Shown: positions 8,600 to 18,555, counted from the stretch's first letter. The stretch: 26,897 nucleotides of DNA from Gordonia sp. UBA5067 (GCF_002414845.1 NZ_DIAX01000066.1:64038-90934), one strand, 5' to 3'. Made by a program: numbers and translations. The notes: a model not told the origin generated them from the letters alone.

Positions 8600-9891
8600 T
8601 CGGCGGTGACTCCGGCGCCGAGCATATCCGCCCACATCTGGGGGAACGCGGGCAGCGTCTTGGCGGTGGTGCCGATGTCGAGCACCTCGACTCCGGGCAC
8701 CCGTAGCCCGATCAGTGCACCGGCGGTGGCCATCCGATGGTCGGCGTAGGACTCCCAGGTTCCGCCGTGCAGCGGCCGTGGACGGATCAACAGCCCCCCG
8801 GATACGTTGTCGCCGTCGATTTCGGCGACGTCGCCGCCCAGCCGATTGATTTCGGTCGCCAGTGCCGTGAGCCGGTCGGTCTCGTGGCCGCGCAAGTGGC
8901 CGATGCCGGTGAGCCGGGAGTGGCCGGTCGCCAGGGCGCACAGGGCCGCGATCGTCGGGGTCAGCTCGCCGATCGCGCGCAGATCGACGTCGATTCCCCG
9001 CAGCGCACCCAAACCGGTCACGGTCAGTACGCCGTCGGCGCCGAGGACGGCGCTGGCGCCCATGGCGGCGAGGATGTCGACGAATTGCGCGCCCGGCTGA
9101 GTGGTCGCCGCGGGCCAGCGTGGGATGCGCACCTTGCCACCGGTCACCGCGGCGGCGGCGAGGAAGGGGGTCGCATTGGACAGGTCGGGCTCGATCACCC
9201 AGTCGTGCGCGGCGATCGGACCGGGCGCCACCCGCCACTGGTCGGGGGTGCCGGTCTCGACGGTGACGCCGTGGTCGCGCAGCATCGCCACCGTCATTTC
9301 GACATGCGGCATGGACGGCATCGGAGCGCCGCGGTGGATGACGCGCACGCCGTTGTCGAAGCGGGCGCCGGAGAGGAGTAGGCCGGAAACGAACTGCGAC
9401 GACGCGGACGCGTCGATCACCACGTCGCCGCCGTGCAGCGACCCCGCGCCGGCCACGGTGAACGGCAGCGCGGTGCCGGTGATGTCGGCGCCGAGTTCGC
9501 GCAGAGCGTCGAGAATGGTGTGCAGTGGGCGGGTGCGGGCCTGCGGGTCGCCGTCGAACTCGACGGTGCCGTTCGCGACGGCCGCCACCGGGGGCAGGAA
9601 GCGCATGACGGTGCCGGCCAGCCCGCACTGGACTGCTGCGCCGTGTAGCGGCCGCGGGGTCACGGTGAGCCGGCTGGGATCGTCCGGGGCCGCGGCGATA
9701 CCGGTACCCATGGCGGCGAGCCCGTCGATCATCAGGTCGGTGTCGCGGCTGCGCAGGGCGCCGGTGATCGTCGACGGCGCATCGGCCAGGGCGGCGAGCA
9801 CCAGCGCGCGGTTGGTGATGGACTTCGATCCGGGCAGTTCGACGGTCGCCGACACCGGTGCGTGCGCGGTGGGGGCGGACCAAGTCGTCAT
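8596..9891 (-). CDS. aroA: 3-phosphoshikimate 1-carboxyvinyltransferase (EPSP synthase)
   Basis: AroA catalyses the sixth step of the shikimate pathway, joining phosphoenolpyruvate to shikimate-3-phosphate. The 431-residue protein shows the N-terminal substrate-binding motif [18 protein letters not shown], with K23, S24 and R28. Further conserved blocks are [28 protein letters not shown] and the C-terminal [17 protein letters not shown]. The ATG at 9891 gives the standard N-terminus (MTTWSAP). A longer in-frame start reaches into the divergent NUDIX gene and is rejected. The stop overlaps the rsgA start by 4 bp (GTGA), so translation of the two is probably coupled. Confidence 0.97.
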   Translation of the reverse strand: MTTWSAPTAHAPVSATVELPGSKSITNRALVLAALADAPSTITGALRSRDTDLMIDGLAAMGTGIAAAPDDPSRLTVTPRPLHGAAVQCGLAGTVMRFLPPVAAVANGTVEFDGDPQARTRPLHTILDALRELGADITGTALPFTVAGAGSLHGGDVVIDASASSQFVSGLLLSGARFDNGVRVIHRGAPMPSMPHVEMTVAMLRDHGVTVETGTPDQWRVAPGPIAAHDWVIEPDLSNATPFLAAAAVTGGKVRIPRWPAATTQPGAQFVDILAAMGASAVLGADGVLTVTGLGALRGIDVDLRAIGELTPTIAALCALATGHSRLTGIGHLRGHETDRLTALATEINRLGGDVAEIDGDNVSGGLLIRPRPLHGGTWESYADHRMATAGALIGLRVPGVEVLDIGTTAKTLPAFPQMWADMLGAGVTAE

Positions 9892-9922
9892 GACTGCCAG
9901 TCTCTCATGGCGCGCATCGGGT

Positions 9923-9928
9923 GATAAT
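9923..9928 (+). promoter_or_regulatory. Candidate -10 box of the NUDIX gene (leaderless)
   Basis: GATAAT is followed by 6 nt and then the ATG at 9935. The expected transcription start falls on or beside the start codon, and no Shine-Dalgarno sequence fits in between. The gap to the divergent aroA start is only 43 bp. Confidence 0.55.
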
Positions 9929-9934
9929 CGACGG

Positions 9935-10405
9935 ATGGTGGCGCACAGTGCGGGCCTCCTCGTCTTTCGCGGAGACGAGGAGTCCGGTGGCTGCGAGGTC
10001 TTTCTCGTGCATCCGGGTGGACCCTTCTGGGCGCGTAAGGACGCGGGTGCCTGGTCGATCCCCAAGGGGGAGCACGGCCCCGACGAGGATCCGCTCGCGG
10101 CGGCGCGGCGCGAGTTCGGCGAGGAGACCGGGCAGCGCTCGCCGGCGGGGCCGGTGCTCGACCTCGGCGAGGTGCGCCAGCGGGGCGGAAAGGTGGTCCG
10201 GGCCTACGCCGTGCGCGGGGTGGTCGACGCGGCGGCGGTGGTCTCCAACACCTTCGCCATCCAGTGGCCGCCCGGGTCGGGGCAGCTGCGCGAATTCCCC
10301 GAGGCCGATCGCGGCGAGTGGTTCACCCTCGCCGCCGCGGCGGTGAAGATCAACCAAGCCCAGGCCGAGTTCCTGACCCGGTTCCAGGCCGCCATCGGCG
10401 ACTGA
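9935..10405 (+). CDS. NUDIX hydrolase
   Basis: This 156-residue protein contains a complete Nudix box, Gx5Ex7REFGEETG, starting about residue 46, which binds Mg2+ and cleaves a nucleoside diphosphate linkage. The segment before it ([17 protein letters not shown]) is typical of MutT/Ap4A-type NUDIX enzymes with an N-terminal strand carrying a basic loop. The substrate cannot be told from the sequence; damaged nucleotides or dinucleoside polyphosphates are possible. The ATG at 9935 was chosen over upstream in-frame codons, which would run into aroA and lack family similarity. It is transcribed away from aroA and marks the start of the accessory stretch. Transcription is probably leaderless. Confidence 0.9.
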   Translation: MVAHSAGLLVFRGDEESGGCEVFLVHPGGPFWARKDAGAWSIPKGEHGPDEDPLAAARREFGEETGQRSPAGPVLDLGEVRQRGGKVVRAYAVRGVVDAAAVVSNTFAIQWPPGSGQLREFPEADRGEWFTLAAAAVKINQAQAEFLTRFQAAIGD

Positions 10406-10459
10406 ACCGGCAGGTCAGCGGGATGTCCGCTTCGTGCGATTTGGCAGCACCGGCGCTGA

Positions 10460-11890
<1,431 letters not shown>

Positions 11891-11897
11891 ACCCGCG

Positions 11898-12878
11898 TTA
11901 CGGGAGCAGCACGAACTTGCCGCGCGAATGTGGGCCGGCGAGTTCGGCCAGTGCCTGTCCGGCCTGTTCCAGCGGGAAGGTCTTGGCGATCTCGACGGTC
12001 AGTTCGCCGCTCGTCGCATCGGCGATGAGCCCGCCGATCGCCGCGCTTCGCCGGCGCCGGCTGTCGGCGGTGGACCCGTCCACGATCACGATCCCGTCGG
12101 TGCCGCGCCCGAACGCGGCGATCGACACGATCCGTGCCGGTGAGATGCCCAGGTCCAGCGATGCGTCAATCGCCTCGTCGGTGCCCGCGGTGTCCAGTGC
12201 CGCCGTCACCGGCCGGCGCGCGGCCGCGTGTATCCGCTGCGCCACACCCGCACCGTAGGCGACGGGGACGGCGCCCAGTCCGGCCAGGAACTCGTGGTTG
12301 CGCGGCGCCGCGGTGGCGATCACCGTCGCGCCGCGCCGGCGGGCCAGTTGGACCGCGATCGCGCCGACCGCACCGGCTCCGCCGTGAACGACGACCGTGT
12401 CCGACCCGGTGATCTTCGCGGCCCCGACGAGATCTGCGGCGGTCACGCCGACCAAGAGCAGGCCGGCGGCGGTGGGGAAGGGGAGCGTCGCGGGTTTGGG
12501 GTGCACCGAGTCGGCGTCGGCCAGGAGGGCTTCTGCGTAGCCGCCGATGGCCCGGTAGACGATGACCTCGTCGCCGGCGTGGATCTCCCGCCGATCCGCT
12601 TCGGCGGGGGCGAAGTAGCGGGCGCCGGCGCCGACGGCGGTCACCACCCCGGAGACCTCCGATCCGATCCGACGGGGCAGAGCGGCCGGATCGGTGCCGA
12701 AGAGGCCCCGCACAATCTTCCCGTCGATGGGGTTCACCCCGGCTGCTCGCACGTCTACGACGGCCTGCCCGGGCCCGGGCGGTGGTATCGCCGCGTCGAC
12801 GGGGCCGACCACCTGCGCGGGGTCGCCGTAGCTCGTTGCAGCCATGGCGCGGACTGTTCGGGAATGGCCGGAAGTCAT
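11898..12878 (-). CDS. Zinc-free MDR-family oxidoreductase (quinone reductase-like)
   Basis: The 326-residue protein belongs to the medium-chain dehydrogenase/reductase superfamily. The N-terminal GroES-like domain carries the family pattern AAGVNPIDGKIVRGLFG and GSEVSGVVTAVGAG. The nucleotide-binding domain has GGAGAVGAIAVQLARRRGATVIATA, an NADP-binding AxxGxxG-type loop. Catalytic and structural zinc ligands are absent, so it groups with quinone oxidoreductase/enoyl reductase-like members rather than alcohol dehydrogenases. The substrate is unknown. The ATG at 12878 has GAGGAG about 6 nt upstream. The frame continues upstream to 12947, but that would overlap the divergent gene's start. It converges on gdhA with 7 bp between stops and is divergent from the DUF488 gene across 55 bp. 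Confidence 0.87.
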   Translation of the reverse strand: MTSGHSRTVRAMAATSYGDPAQVVGPVDAAIPPPGPGQAVVDVRAAGVNPIDGKIVRGLFGTDPAALPRRIGSEVSGVVTAVGAGARYFAPAEADRREIHAGDEVIVYRAIGGYAEALLADADSVHPKPATLPFPTAAGLLLVGVTAADLVGAAKITGSDTVVVHGGAGAVGAIAVQLARRRGATVIATAAPRNHEFLAGLGAVPVAYGAGVAQRIHAAARRPVTAALDTAGTDEAIDASLDLGISPARIVSIAAFGRGTDGIVIVDGSTADSRRRRSAAIGGLIADATSGELTVEIAKTFPLEQAGQALAELAGPHSRGKFVLLP

Positions 12879-12933
12879 CTTCGCTCCTCGCGCTCGCGGC
12901 GGATCGGGTCGTGCCCGGCGTACCGTTGACAGT

Positions 12934-13275
12934 ATGAGCGTTACCATCGGCAGGGTCTACGATGACGTGCCGCCCGGGGTGACCCGGGTATTGGTCGACC
13001 GGTTGTGGCCGCGGGGGATCCGTAAAGGCGACCCTCGAATCGGGCAGTGGTGCAAGGAAGTCGCGCCCAGCTCGGACTTGCGACAGTGGTACCACCACGA
13101 CCCGGCCAAGCATGACGAGTTCACGCGTCGCTATCGGGACGAACTGGGTTCGGGCGAGCAGGCAGCGGCCTTGGCGTGCATCCGGCAGCTGGCCGAGCAC
13201 GGCGACGTCGAGTTGGTGACGGCGACGAAGGACCCAGCGATCAGCGAGGTGCCGATCATCGTCGAGGAACTCTGA
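12934..13275 (+). CDS. DUF488 family protein
   Basis: This 113-residue protein has the DUF488 signature VLVDRLWPRGIRKGDPRIGQW, followed by a helical segment and a C-terminal block (VELVTATKDP) that forms the central strand of the small alpha/beta fold. The N-terminus SVTIGRVYDD is also typical. The family's biochemical function is not established. Related proteins are often found beside stress or redox genes. Starting at ATG 12934 gives the family's usual length. The frame stays open 90 nt further upstream, but that region belongs to the divergent promoter. The small gene downstream is on the opposite strand with 6 bp between stops. Confidence 0.9.
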   Translation: MSVTIGRVYDDVPPGVTRVLVDRLWPRGIRKGDPRIGQWCKEVAPSSDLRQWYHHDPAKHDEFTRRYRDELGSGEQAAALACIRQLAEHGDVELVTATKDPAISEVPIIVEEL

Positions 13276-13281
13276 TCTGGT

Positions 13282-13482
13282 TCAGTCCTCGCTCGATGCC
13301 CGATCGCCGACGAACCGGCGCAATGACGGCGTCGACGACGACACCCGATCGACTTCCTCGCCACCATCGCACCGGAACAGGCCGATGACGAGCATGTCGC
13401 CGTCGCGGGAGAGCACTCGCCAGAGGGCGCCGGATTCGGCCCAGCGCTGCAGGGCTGCCACCGGGTCCGGACTGTGCGCCAT
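13282..13482 (-). CDS. Small conserved actinobacterial protein (66 residues, unknown function)
   Basis: The product reads like a small protein family I recall from Mycobacteriales: a start of the type DPVAALQRWAESGALWRVL, a centre with GLFRCDGGEEVDR, and a tail ending in SSED. It has one Trp-rich helix and a short beta section, with no signal peptide or membrane segment. The intact frame and the conserved CDGGEEVDR core argue that it is real despite its size. The ATG at 13482 has a TATCAT -10-like box 6 nt upstream and no strong Shine-Dalgarno sequence, suggesting leaderless transcription. It is divergent from the next gene across a 134-bp gap that contains a strong palindrome. Confidence 0.75.
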   Translation of the reverse strand: MAHSPDPVAALQRWAESGALWRVLSRDGDMLVIGLFRCDGGEEVDRVSSSTPSLRRFVGDRASSED

Positions 13483-13488
13483 ATCCCG

Positions 13489-13521
13489 ATGATAGGGCGC
13501 CGCGCGGGTTTACCGCGCGGC
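13489..13521 (-). promoter_or_regulatory. Promoter of the 66-residue protein gene with overlapping palindrome
   Basis: On the minus strand a TATCAT -10 box (complement of 13489-13494) is 6 nt before the ATG. Upstream, GCCGCGCGG (13499-13507) and CCGCGCGGC (13513-13521) form a perfect 9-bp inverted repeat around GTTTA, covering the space between the -10 and the expected -35. No T-tract follows on either strand, so an operator is more likely than a terminator. The rest of the gap to 13616 shows only the ribosome binding site of the next gene. Confidence 0.5.
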
Positions 13522-13616
13522 CGAGACTACCGCGCATCAGCAATGTCAGACCCCGGTGGTTGAATTCGAACACCAGTTCACCGATGGCCGGTGGCGGGCT
13601 CGGGCAGGAGGACGTG

Positions 13617-14099
13617 ATGGCACGGCAACACGAATGCGAGGCGGACGCAGACTCGGAGTGGGAGAGGTTCTCGCCCTGGCTTGCGGGGCGCCTGGCCGCC
13701 CTGCCGGTGGCGTCGGTGATCGACGCGGGCCCGGGTAGCGCAACGCCCGAGGTCGATGGCTATGACGTCGAATGTGCCCAGATGCAGCGCCTGCACGGTG
13801 GCCGGATCCTGCTGCGGCTGTCGACGACTCTGATGATCATTCCACTCCTCGATGCGTACGACGGGGACATTATGGAGCCCGACCGATGGCATCATGACGA
13901 CCTCTTCGAGGACTGCACGCACGGCTACCTGGTGAGTGATTCGCCGGCGTTGATCGCCGACCTTGTTGTCGCCTGGTTTCGCGAGCGCTGTGGATTCGCG
14001 GATCCGGCAGATGTGGGCTTCGCCCACATGCGGGCCAAGTCGTTGCCGCGCACGGCGCGGCGGCCGGAATGGATCGCGGCACGAGGCCGTCCTGACTAG
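13617..14099 (+). CDS. Protein of unknown function, 160 residues (possible TY-Chap/YbjN-like fold)
   Basis: I do not recognise this protein with confidence. It is soluble and acidic, begins MARQHECEADADSEWERFSPWLAGRL, and ends in an Arg-rich tail (RTARRPEWIAARGR). The middle alternates short strands and helices (GGRILLRLSTTLMIIPLLDAY) and ends with a helix (LIADLVVAWFRERCGF). That layout is reminiscent of YbjN/TY-Chap chaperone-like domains of actinobacteria, but this is a weak impression. The ATG at 13617 is preferred over an upstream in-frame ATG at 13560 because AGGAGG at 13606-13611 is placed 5 nt before it. The gene leads a same-strand run of four genes. Confidence 0.72.
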   Translation: MARQHECEADADSEWERFSPWLAGRLAALPVASVIDAGPGSATPEVDGYDVECAQMQRLHGGRILLRLSTTLMIIPLLDAYDGDIMEPDRWHHDDLFEDCTHGYLVSDSPALIADLVVAWFRERCGFADPADVGFAHMRAKSLPRTARRPEWIAARGRPD

Positions 14100-14137
14100 G
14101 GTGGATTCCGTCAGGTCATCGCGATGAGGGAGGGCGG

Positions 14138-14413
14138 ATGGATGTGAGTGTGAGCGGAATCGTCGGGCTGATCATCTTCGGTGCGGTCATCGGGATCCTC
14201 GCCCGGGTGGTGATGCCCGGCAGACAGTCGCTCTCGGTGCTCGTCACCGTCATTCTCGGGGTACTCGGTGCAGTCGTCGGCTATTTCGCGTCGGCGAAGC
14301 TCGGTGCGGCGGATACTTCCGGGGTCGACTGGTTGCGGTGGATCATCAGCATCGCCGCTGCGGTCGTACTGGCCTTCGGGTACGAGGCGCTGACGTCACG
14401 ATCGGGGCAGTAG
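14138..14413 (+). CDS. GlsB/YeaQ/YmgE-family small membrane protein
   Basis: The 91-residue protein has three hydrophobic segments at about residues 5-25, 33-52 and 66-85. Its pattern IVGLIIFGAVIGILARVVMPG...VTVILGVLGAVVGYF is typical of the transglycosylase-associated/YeaQ family. These inner-membrane proteins are often induced by general stress, but their activity is not defined. A GAGGGAGG ribosome binding site at 14126-14133 precedes the ATG by 4 nt. It is followed 1 bp later by the NAD(P)-binding protein gene, so the two are co-transcribed. Confidence 0.9.
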   Translation: MDVSVSGIVGLIIFGAVIGILARVVMPGRQSLSVLVTVILGVLGAVVGYFASAKLGAADTSGVDWLRWIISIAAAVVLAFGYEALTSRSGQ

Positions 14414-14414
14414 G

Positions 14415-15059
14415 ATGCGCGTCATCATTGTGGGCGGGCACGGCAAGGTGGCACTGCGCGCAGCACGCCTGCTGTCGCAGCGGGGCGACGAGGTCACCGC
14501 GCTGATCCGCAACCCCGACCACGCTGCCGACGTGCGTGCGGCGGGCGCAACGCCGGTGAGGTTCGACGTCGAGGACGCAACGGATGCCGACTTCGGCGAT
14601 GCCATTGCCGGGCACGACGCGATTGTCTGGTCGGCAGGCGCGGGCGGGGGCGATCCGACCCGGACCGATGCGGTGGACCGCGACGCCGCGATCCGCTCGA
14701 TGAGGGCGGCGTCGACCGCCGGGGTCCGGCGGTACGTGATGGTGTCATATTTCGGAGCCGGGCTTGACCACGGTGTGCCGCAAGACAATTCGTTCTACGC
14801 GTATGCCGAGGCGAAGGCAGCGGCCGACGAGTTCCTGCGCCATTCCGAACTCGACTGGACGATTCTGGGGCCGAGCCGGTTGACCGACAGGCCGGGCGGC
14901 GGGATCTCGGTGGGTGCGGCAGGAACGGCCGGCCGAGCCGAATCGGTGAGCCGTGATGCGGTCGCGGCGGTCATCGCCGCAGTCCTATCGGACCCCACGA
15001 CGATCGGACGGCAGCTGGAATTCAGCGACGGCGCCGACGCCGTGGGATTGGCGTGGTGA
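14415..15059 (+). CDS. NAD(P)H-binding atypical SDR protein
   Basis: The 214-residue protein opens with MRVIIVGGHGKVALRAARLL, the GxxGxxG dinucleotide-binding loop of the atypical short-chain dehydrogenase (SDR_a5/NmrA-like) group. Later motifs fit: DAIVWSAGAGGG after strand four, VMVSYFGAG, and YAEAKAAADEFLRHSELDWTILGPSRLTD. The Tyr-x3-Lys pair (YAEAK) is present, but many relatives act as NAD(P) sensors or flavin/quinone reductases rather than classical dehydrogenases, so the reaction cannot be named. The ATG at 14415 begins 1 bp after the previous stop, with the end of that gene supplying a weak GGGGCAG site. Its stop overlaps the start of the next gene by a few bases. Confidence 0.9.
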   Translation: MRVIIVGGHGKVALRAARLLSQRGDEVTALIRNPDHAADVRAAGATPVRFDVEDATDADFGDAIAGHDAIVWSAGAGGGDPTRTDAVDRDAAIRSMRAASTAGVRRYVMVSYFGAGLDHGVPQDNSFYAYAEAKAAADEFLRHSELDWTILGPSRLTDRPGGGISVGAAGTAGRAESVSRDAVAAVIAAVLSDPTTIGRQLEFSDGADAVGLAW

Positions 15060-16432
15060 CGCGCTTCGACGCCCACCGCCTCGCCACGATCGTCGGCGAT
15101 CAGCATGTCCTGACCGATGCCGATGTGATGGCCCGCTATCTCGTCGACTGGACCGGTCGGCGCATGGGCCGGGCCGATGCGATCGTCCGGACCCGCAGCA
15201 CCGACGAGGTATCGGCGGTGCTGAGCGCCTGCGCGGCCACCGGCACCGCAGTCGTCGCGCAGGGCGGCAATACCGGACTGGTCGGCGGCTCCGTGCCCGA
15301 CGACAGGGTCGCATCCAACAGGGCCGCATCGACGATCGTGCTCAGCACCGAGCGGATGACCGACATCGACACGGTGGACCCCGTCGAGATGTGTGTGGGG
15401 GTCCAGGCGGGTGCGACGATCGCGGCGATCGAGGCTGCCGCCGCCGCCGCCGATTTGCATTTCGCGATCGATCTCGCGTCGCGCGACTCGGCGACGGCGG
15501 GTGGAATCGTGGCCACCAACGCCGGTGGTGTCCACGTGGTGCGGCACGGCGGTACTCGGGCGCAGGTGTTGGGGATGGAGGCGGTCCTCGCCGACGGCCG
15601 GGTGATCCGCCGGTGGAATCCGCTGCGCAAAGACAACGTCGGCTATGACCTGCCCGGACTGATCGCCGGCAGCGAGGGCACCTTGGCCGTCATCACCGGC
15701 GTGCTGTTCACCCTCGTCGACCCGCCTGGCCCGACCGCCGTTGCACTTATCGGCGTCGAGAATGCCGACCAGATCTTTGTGCTGGTGTCGAAGGTCCGTC
15801 GTGCCGGGTTGACCGTCGAGGCGGTGGAGTTGATGACGCGAGCCGGCGTCGGGTTGGTCGTCGAGGCGGGGGCGCGTCCGGCATTGACCGGGGCGAGCGC
15901 TTTCCAGGTGTTGCTCGAGGCTTCGGGTGCTCAGGCCACCGAGCGCCTTGCCGAAGTCCTCAATGATGCGGGGGTCGAGGACGCGGTGCTCGATGAGGGG
16001 CCTGCGCACGCACTGTGGGAATTGCGGGAGCGTCACACCGAGACCATTGCCCGGGCAAGTACCACCGTGCCGGTGAAGCTCGATGTCACCATTCGGCGCC
16101 GAGACCTCGGGCAGTTCATCGAGGACCTGGACGCGGTCGCCGCTGCTGTCTCGTTCGGTTGTCGCCCAGTGGTGTTCGGCCACGCGGCAGATGGGAACCT
16201 GCACGTGAATCTGCTCGACGTTCCGCTGCCGGAGCAGGCGGCGCTGGCCCGTCGGGTGCTCGAGATGGTGATTGCGCGCGGTGGCAGTGTCAGTGCCGAG
16301 CACGGGATCGGCCGCGATAAGCGGGATTGGCTGGCCGTCGCCCGGGGCGATGCGGACGTCGCCGTCATGCGGGCCATCAAGAACGCGGTGGACCCCGACA
16401 ACCGCCTGAATCCGGGTGCCATCTTTCCTTGA
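15053..16432 (+). CDS. FAD-linked oxidase (GlcD / D-2-hydroxyacid dehydrogenase type)
   Basis: The 459-residue flavoprotein oxidises a D-2-hydroxyacid such as D-lactate, glycolate or D-2-hydroxyglutarate. The PCMH-type FAD-binding domain covers the first ~220 residues, with VVAQGGNTGLVGGSVP, then DLASRDSATAGGIVATNAGG and GYDLPGLIAGSEGTLAVITG. The C-terminal substrate domain has GHAADGNLHVNLL and SAEHGIGRDKRDWL, which hold the family's metal-binding and active-site histidines. It has no Fe-S domain, so electrons must go to a separate acceptor. The start is one of two adjacent GTG codons. The second, at 15056, makes the common GTGA 4-bp overlap with the preceding stop. Translational coupling with the SDR-like gene is likely. 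Confidence 0.92.
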   Translation: MVTRFDAHRLATIVGDQHVLTDADVMARYLVDWTGRRMGRADAIVRTRSTDEVSAVLSACAATGTAVVAQGGNTGLVGGSVPDDRVASNRAASTIVLSTERMTDIDTVDPVEMCVGVQAGATIAAIEAAAAAADLHFAIDLASRDSATAGGIVATNAGGVHVVRHGGTRAQVLGMEAVLADGRVIRRWNPLRKDNVGYDLPGLIAGSEGTLAVITGVLFTLVDPPGPTAVALIGVENADQIFVLVSKVRRAGLTVEAVELMTRAGVGLVVEAGARPALTGASAFQVLLEASGAQATERLAEVLNDAGVEDAVLDEGPAHALWELRERHTETIARASTTVPVKLDVTIRRRDLGQFIEDLDAVAAAVSFGCRPVVFGHAADGNLHVNLLDVPLPEQAALARRVLEMVIARGGSVSAEHGIGRDKRDWLAVARGDADVAVMRAIKNAVDPDNRLNPGAIFP

Positions 16433-16478
16433 CCATCGACGGTGCCCGGAACTTCGTCGACGGTGCCTTCGGGCTCGG

Positions 16479-16916
16479 CTACGCGACCCAGTTGGCGACG
16501 ACTCCGGCGACCAGAATCGCTACGCCGCCGATCTCACCGACGATGAGCGCGGCCATGAAGCCGTGAACGAGGACACCCGGCCGGGGGTGCAGTTGATTCG
16601 TCGTATCCTTCAGCGCCCCGTGCACCAGGTAACTCATGATCGCGCCAACGAAGAAGATCAGTTCGACGATGACGCAGGCGGCGTTCACCCACGCCGGCCA
16701 CGCCGAGAGCGCCACGAGTGCGGCCAGGACAAGCGTCGCGAACGAATACATGAGCGCGGCGCGGTGTGCGATGTCGACGTAGATGTGGGCCCGACCATCG
16801 GGGGAGGCGAGGATTTGCCGGTACTTCCATACGCCGAGCGCCATCGCCCAGGCGAGAATGATGCCGGCGGCGGTGACCGTCGCGATGGTGAGGTTGTCGA
16901 GTTGATCGATCAGCAT
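16479..16916 (-). CDS. Four-helix membrane protein of unknown function
   Basis: The 145-residue protein has four strongly hydrophobic segments at about residues 9-29, 50-68, 72-96 and 116-140. Between the first two is a short loop with KYRQILASPDGRAHIYVDIAHR, and between the third and fourth a loop LKDTTNQLHPRPG. The family is not recognised. The frame is open upstream to 17153, but that part is out-of-family shadow over the monooxygenase gene. The ATG at 16916 follows a GGAG-containing sequence by about 8 nt and gives a compact four-helix protein. It is divergent from the monooxygenase gene across 91 bp and converges on the FAD oxidase gene, 46 bp away. Confidence 0.8.
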   Translation of the reverse strand: MLIDQLDNLTIATVTAAGIILAWAMALGVWKYRQILASPDGRAHIYVDIAHRAALMYSFATLVLAALVALSAWPAWVNAACVIVELIFFVGAIMSYLVHGALKDTTNQLHPRPGVLVHGFMAALIVGEIGGVAILVAGVVANWVA

Positions 16917-17007
16917 GAGCTCGCTCCGGTTCGGTTGGCGGTCGACGATCGGGCAACTATGCCATCGGGCGATGTAGTGTTCGGGTAGGCCGATGAATTG
17001 AGGGATC

Positions 17008-18555
17008 GTGGCTGCACACAACGCTATCGCCCCGGCGTATGAGGCCGTCATCGTCGGCGCTGGTTTCGGGGGGATGGGTGCCGCGATCGAACTCAAGCGG
17101 CAGGGCATCGAGAACCTCGCCATCGTCGAGCGGACGGACGGGCTCGGCGGCACGTGGCACGTGAACCACTATCCAGGGCTGGCCGTCGACATCGCCTCGG
17201 TCACCTATAGCTATTCCTTCGAGCCCAACCCGTACTGGTCGCGACTCTTCGCACCGGGCGCCGAGCTCAAGCGCTATGCCGAGCATGTCGCCGACAAATA
17301 TGACCTGCGTCGACACATGTCCTTTGGTGAGCAGATCGCGCGCGCCGAGTGGGACGGGGCGAACTCGATGTGGCGCGTCTTCAGCGATGACGGCACCGAG
17401 CGGACCGCCCGGTTCCTGCTCACCGCGACGGGCTTCCTGTCCCAGCCGCACACGCCGGAGATCCCGGGTATCCATACCTTTGCCGGCCGGACCATCCACA
17501 CGACCGACTGGGAGGACGGTCACGACTTCACCGGCGAGCGCGTCGCCGTCATCGGCACCGGCGCAACAGCCGTGCAACTCATCCCCGAAATCGCCAGGCA
17601 GGCCGCTGATCTCATCGTCTACCAGCGAACCCCGATCTGGGTGGTACCCAAGCTGGATTTCGTGATCCCCCGACCGGTCCAGGCGATGTTCGCCCGGGTG
17701 CCGCTCACCCAGCGGGCCACCCGCCTCGTGAGCAACGCGCTACTGGAACTGCTGATGGTCACCGGGGTGCTCCATTACAAGCAGTTCACGTTCGGCAACA
17801 AGGCCGCGGCCGCATTGGCCGCGGCGCATCTGCGGCGGCAGATTCCCGACGCCGGCCTGCGCAAGAAGCTGACACCGGACTACGACTTCGGCTGCAAACG
17901 GCCAACCTTCTCCAACGAATACTTCACGACGTTCACCAGGGCCAATGTGCACTTGCAGGACACCTCCATCGTCAAGGTCGACCCCGACGGCATCATCACC
18001 GCCGACGGTGCGAAGGTGCCGATCGACACGCTGGTGCTGGCAACCGGTTTCGACCTGTGGGATGCGAACTTCCCGGCTTTCGAGATCCGCGGGCGGGAGG
18101 GTCGCGATCTGGGGAAGTGGTGGCGCGCCGAGCGGTTCCAGGCCTATGAGGGAATCACGGTGCCGAAGTTCCCGAACTTCTTCACGCTCAACAGCCCGTA
18201 CTCCTACAGCGGACTGTCATACTTCACGACGATCGAGGGGCAGATGCACCATATGGCGCGCCTGCTCCGTGAAGTCAAGCGCCGCAAAGCGGTGACCTTT
18301 GAGGTCGCCGAGGAGGCCAACACCCGATTCCTCGAGGACGTGACGCGTCGCCTGGAATCCTCAGTGTTCTACAACGGCGACTGTTCGACGTCGCGCAGCT
18401 ACTACTTCAATCATGCGGGCGAGGCGACACTCCTACGGCCACGGTCGACGGCGGGGGCGCTGCGGGAAATGAAGAACTTTCCGCTGTCGGACTATCACTT
18501 CGACGGTCCGACGCCGTGGTCAGGCGCGATCGCAAACCCAGCCGTCGGGCGTTGA
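17008..18555 (+). CDS. Flavin-containing / Baeyer-Villiger-type monooxygenase
   Basis: The 515-residue enzyme uses FAD, NADPH and oxygen to oxygenate ketones or heteroatoms. It has the FAD-binding GAGFGG (residues 17-22), the ERTDGLGGTW block, and the fingerprint F157-AGRTI-H163-TTD-W167 of the form FxGxxxHxxxW that marks type I Baeyer-Villiger enzymes. The NADPH-binding GTGATA (182-187) follows, and ATGF occurs twice near the flavin site. The fingerprint's final residues are WED rather than the commoner WP. The natural substrate is not predictable; steroid, cyclic ketone or EthA-like thioamide activities are possible. The GTG at 17008 has GAGGGA upstream. Its 3' end overlaps an antisense short gene by 36 bp. 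Confidence 0.93.
   Translation: MAAHNAIAPAYEAVIVGAGFGGMGAAIELKRQGIENLAIVERTDGLGGTWHVNHYPGLAVDIASVTYSYSFEPNPYWSRLFAPGAELKRYAEHVADKYDLRRHMSFGEQIARAEWDGANSMWRVFSDDGTERTARFLLTATGFLSQPHTPEIPGIHTFAGRTIHTTDWEDGHDFTGERVAVIGTGATAVQLIPEIARQAADLIVYQRTPIWVVPKLDFVIPRPVQAMFARVPLTQRATRLVSNALLELLMVTGVLHYKQFTFGNKAAAALAAAHLRRQIPDAGLRKKLTPDYDFGCKRPTFSNEYFTTFTRANVHLQDTSIVKVDPDGIITADGAKVPIDTLVLATGFDLWDANFPAFEIRGREGRDLGKWWRAERFQAYEGITVPKFPNFFTLNSPYSYSGLSYFTTIEGQMHHMARLLREVKRRKAVTFEVAEEANTRFLEDVTRRLESSVFYNGDCSTSRSYYFNHAGEATLLRPRSTAGALREMKNFPLSDYHFDGPTPWSGAIANPAVGR

Noticed and set aside
8600..9883. A continuous minus-strand frame that would extend RsgA upstream to 776 residues
   Set aside because: The extension is Arg/His-rich low-complexity sequence lying in another frame of aroA. 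The GTG at 8599 gives the family's normal length and a 4-bp overlap.
9892..10065. 58-residue N-terminal extension of AroA
   Set aside because: It overlaps the divergent NUDIX gene and has no similarity to EPSP synthases. The ATG at 9891 gives the standard start.
16436..16466. Repeated TCGACGGTGCC just after the FAD-linked oxidase gene
   Set aside because: Two short direct copies 20 bp apart with no symmetry or neighbours. They are too short to claim as an attachment or regulatory site.
16917..17153. Upstream extension of the four-helix membrane protein
   Set aside because: It runs antisense through the monooxygenase start and lacks a hydrophobic or conserved pattern. The ATG at 16916 has a plausible ribosome binding site.
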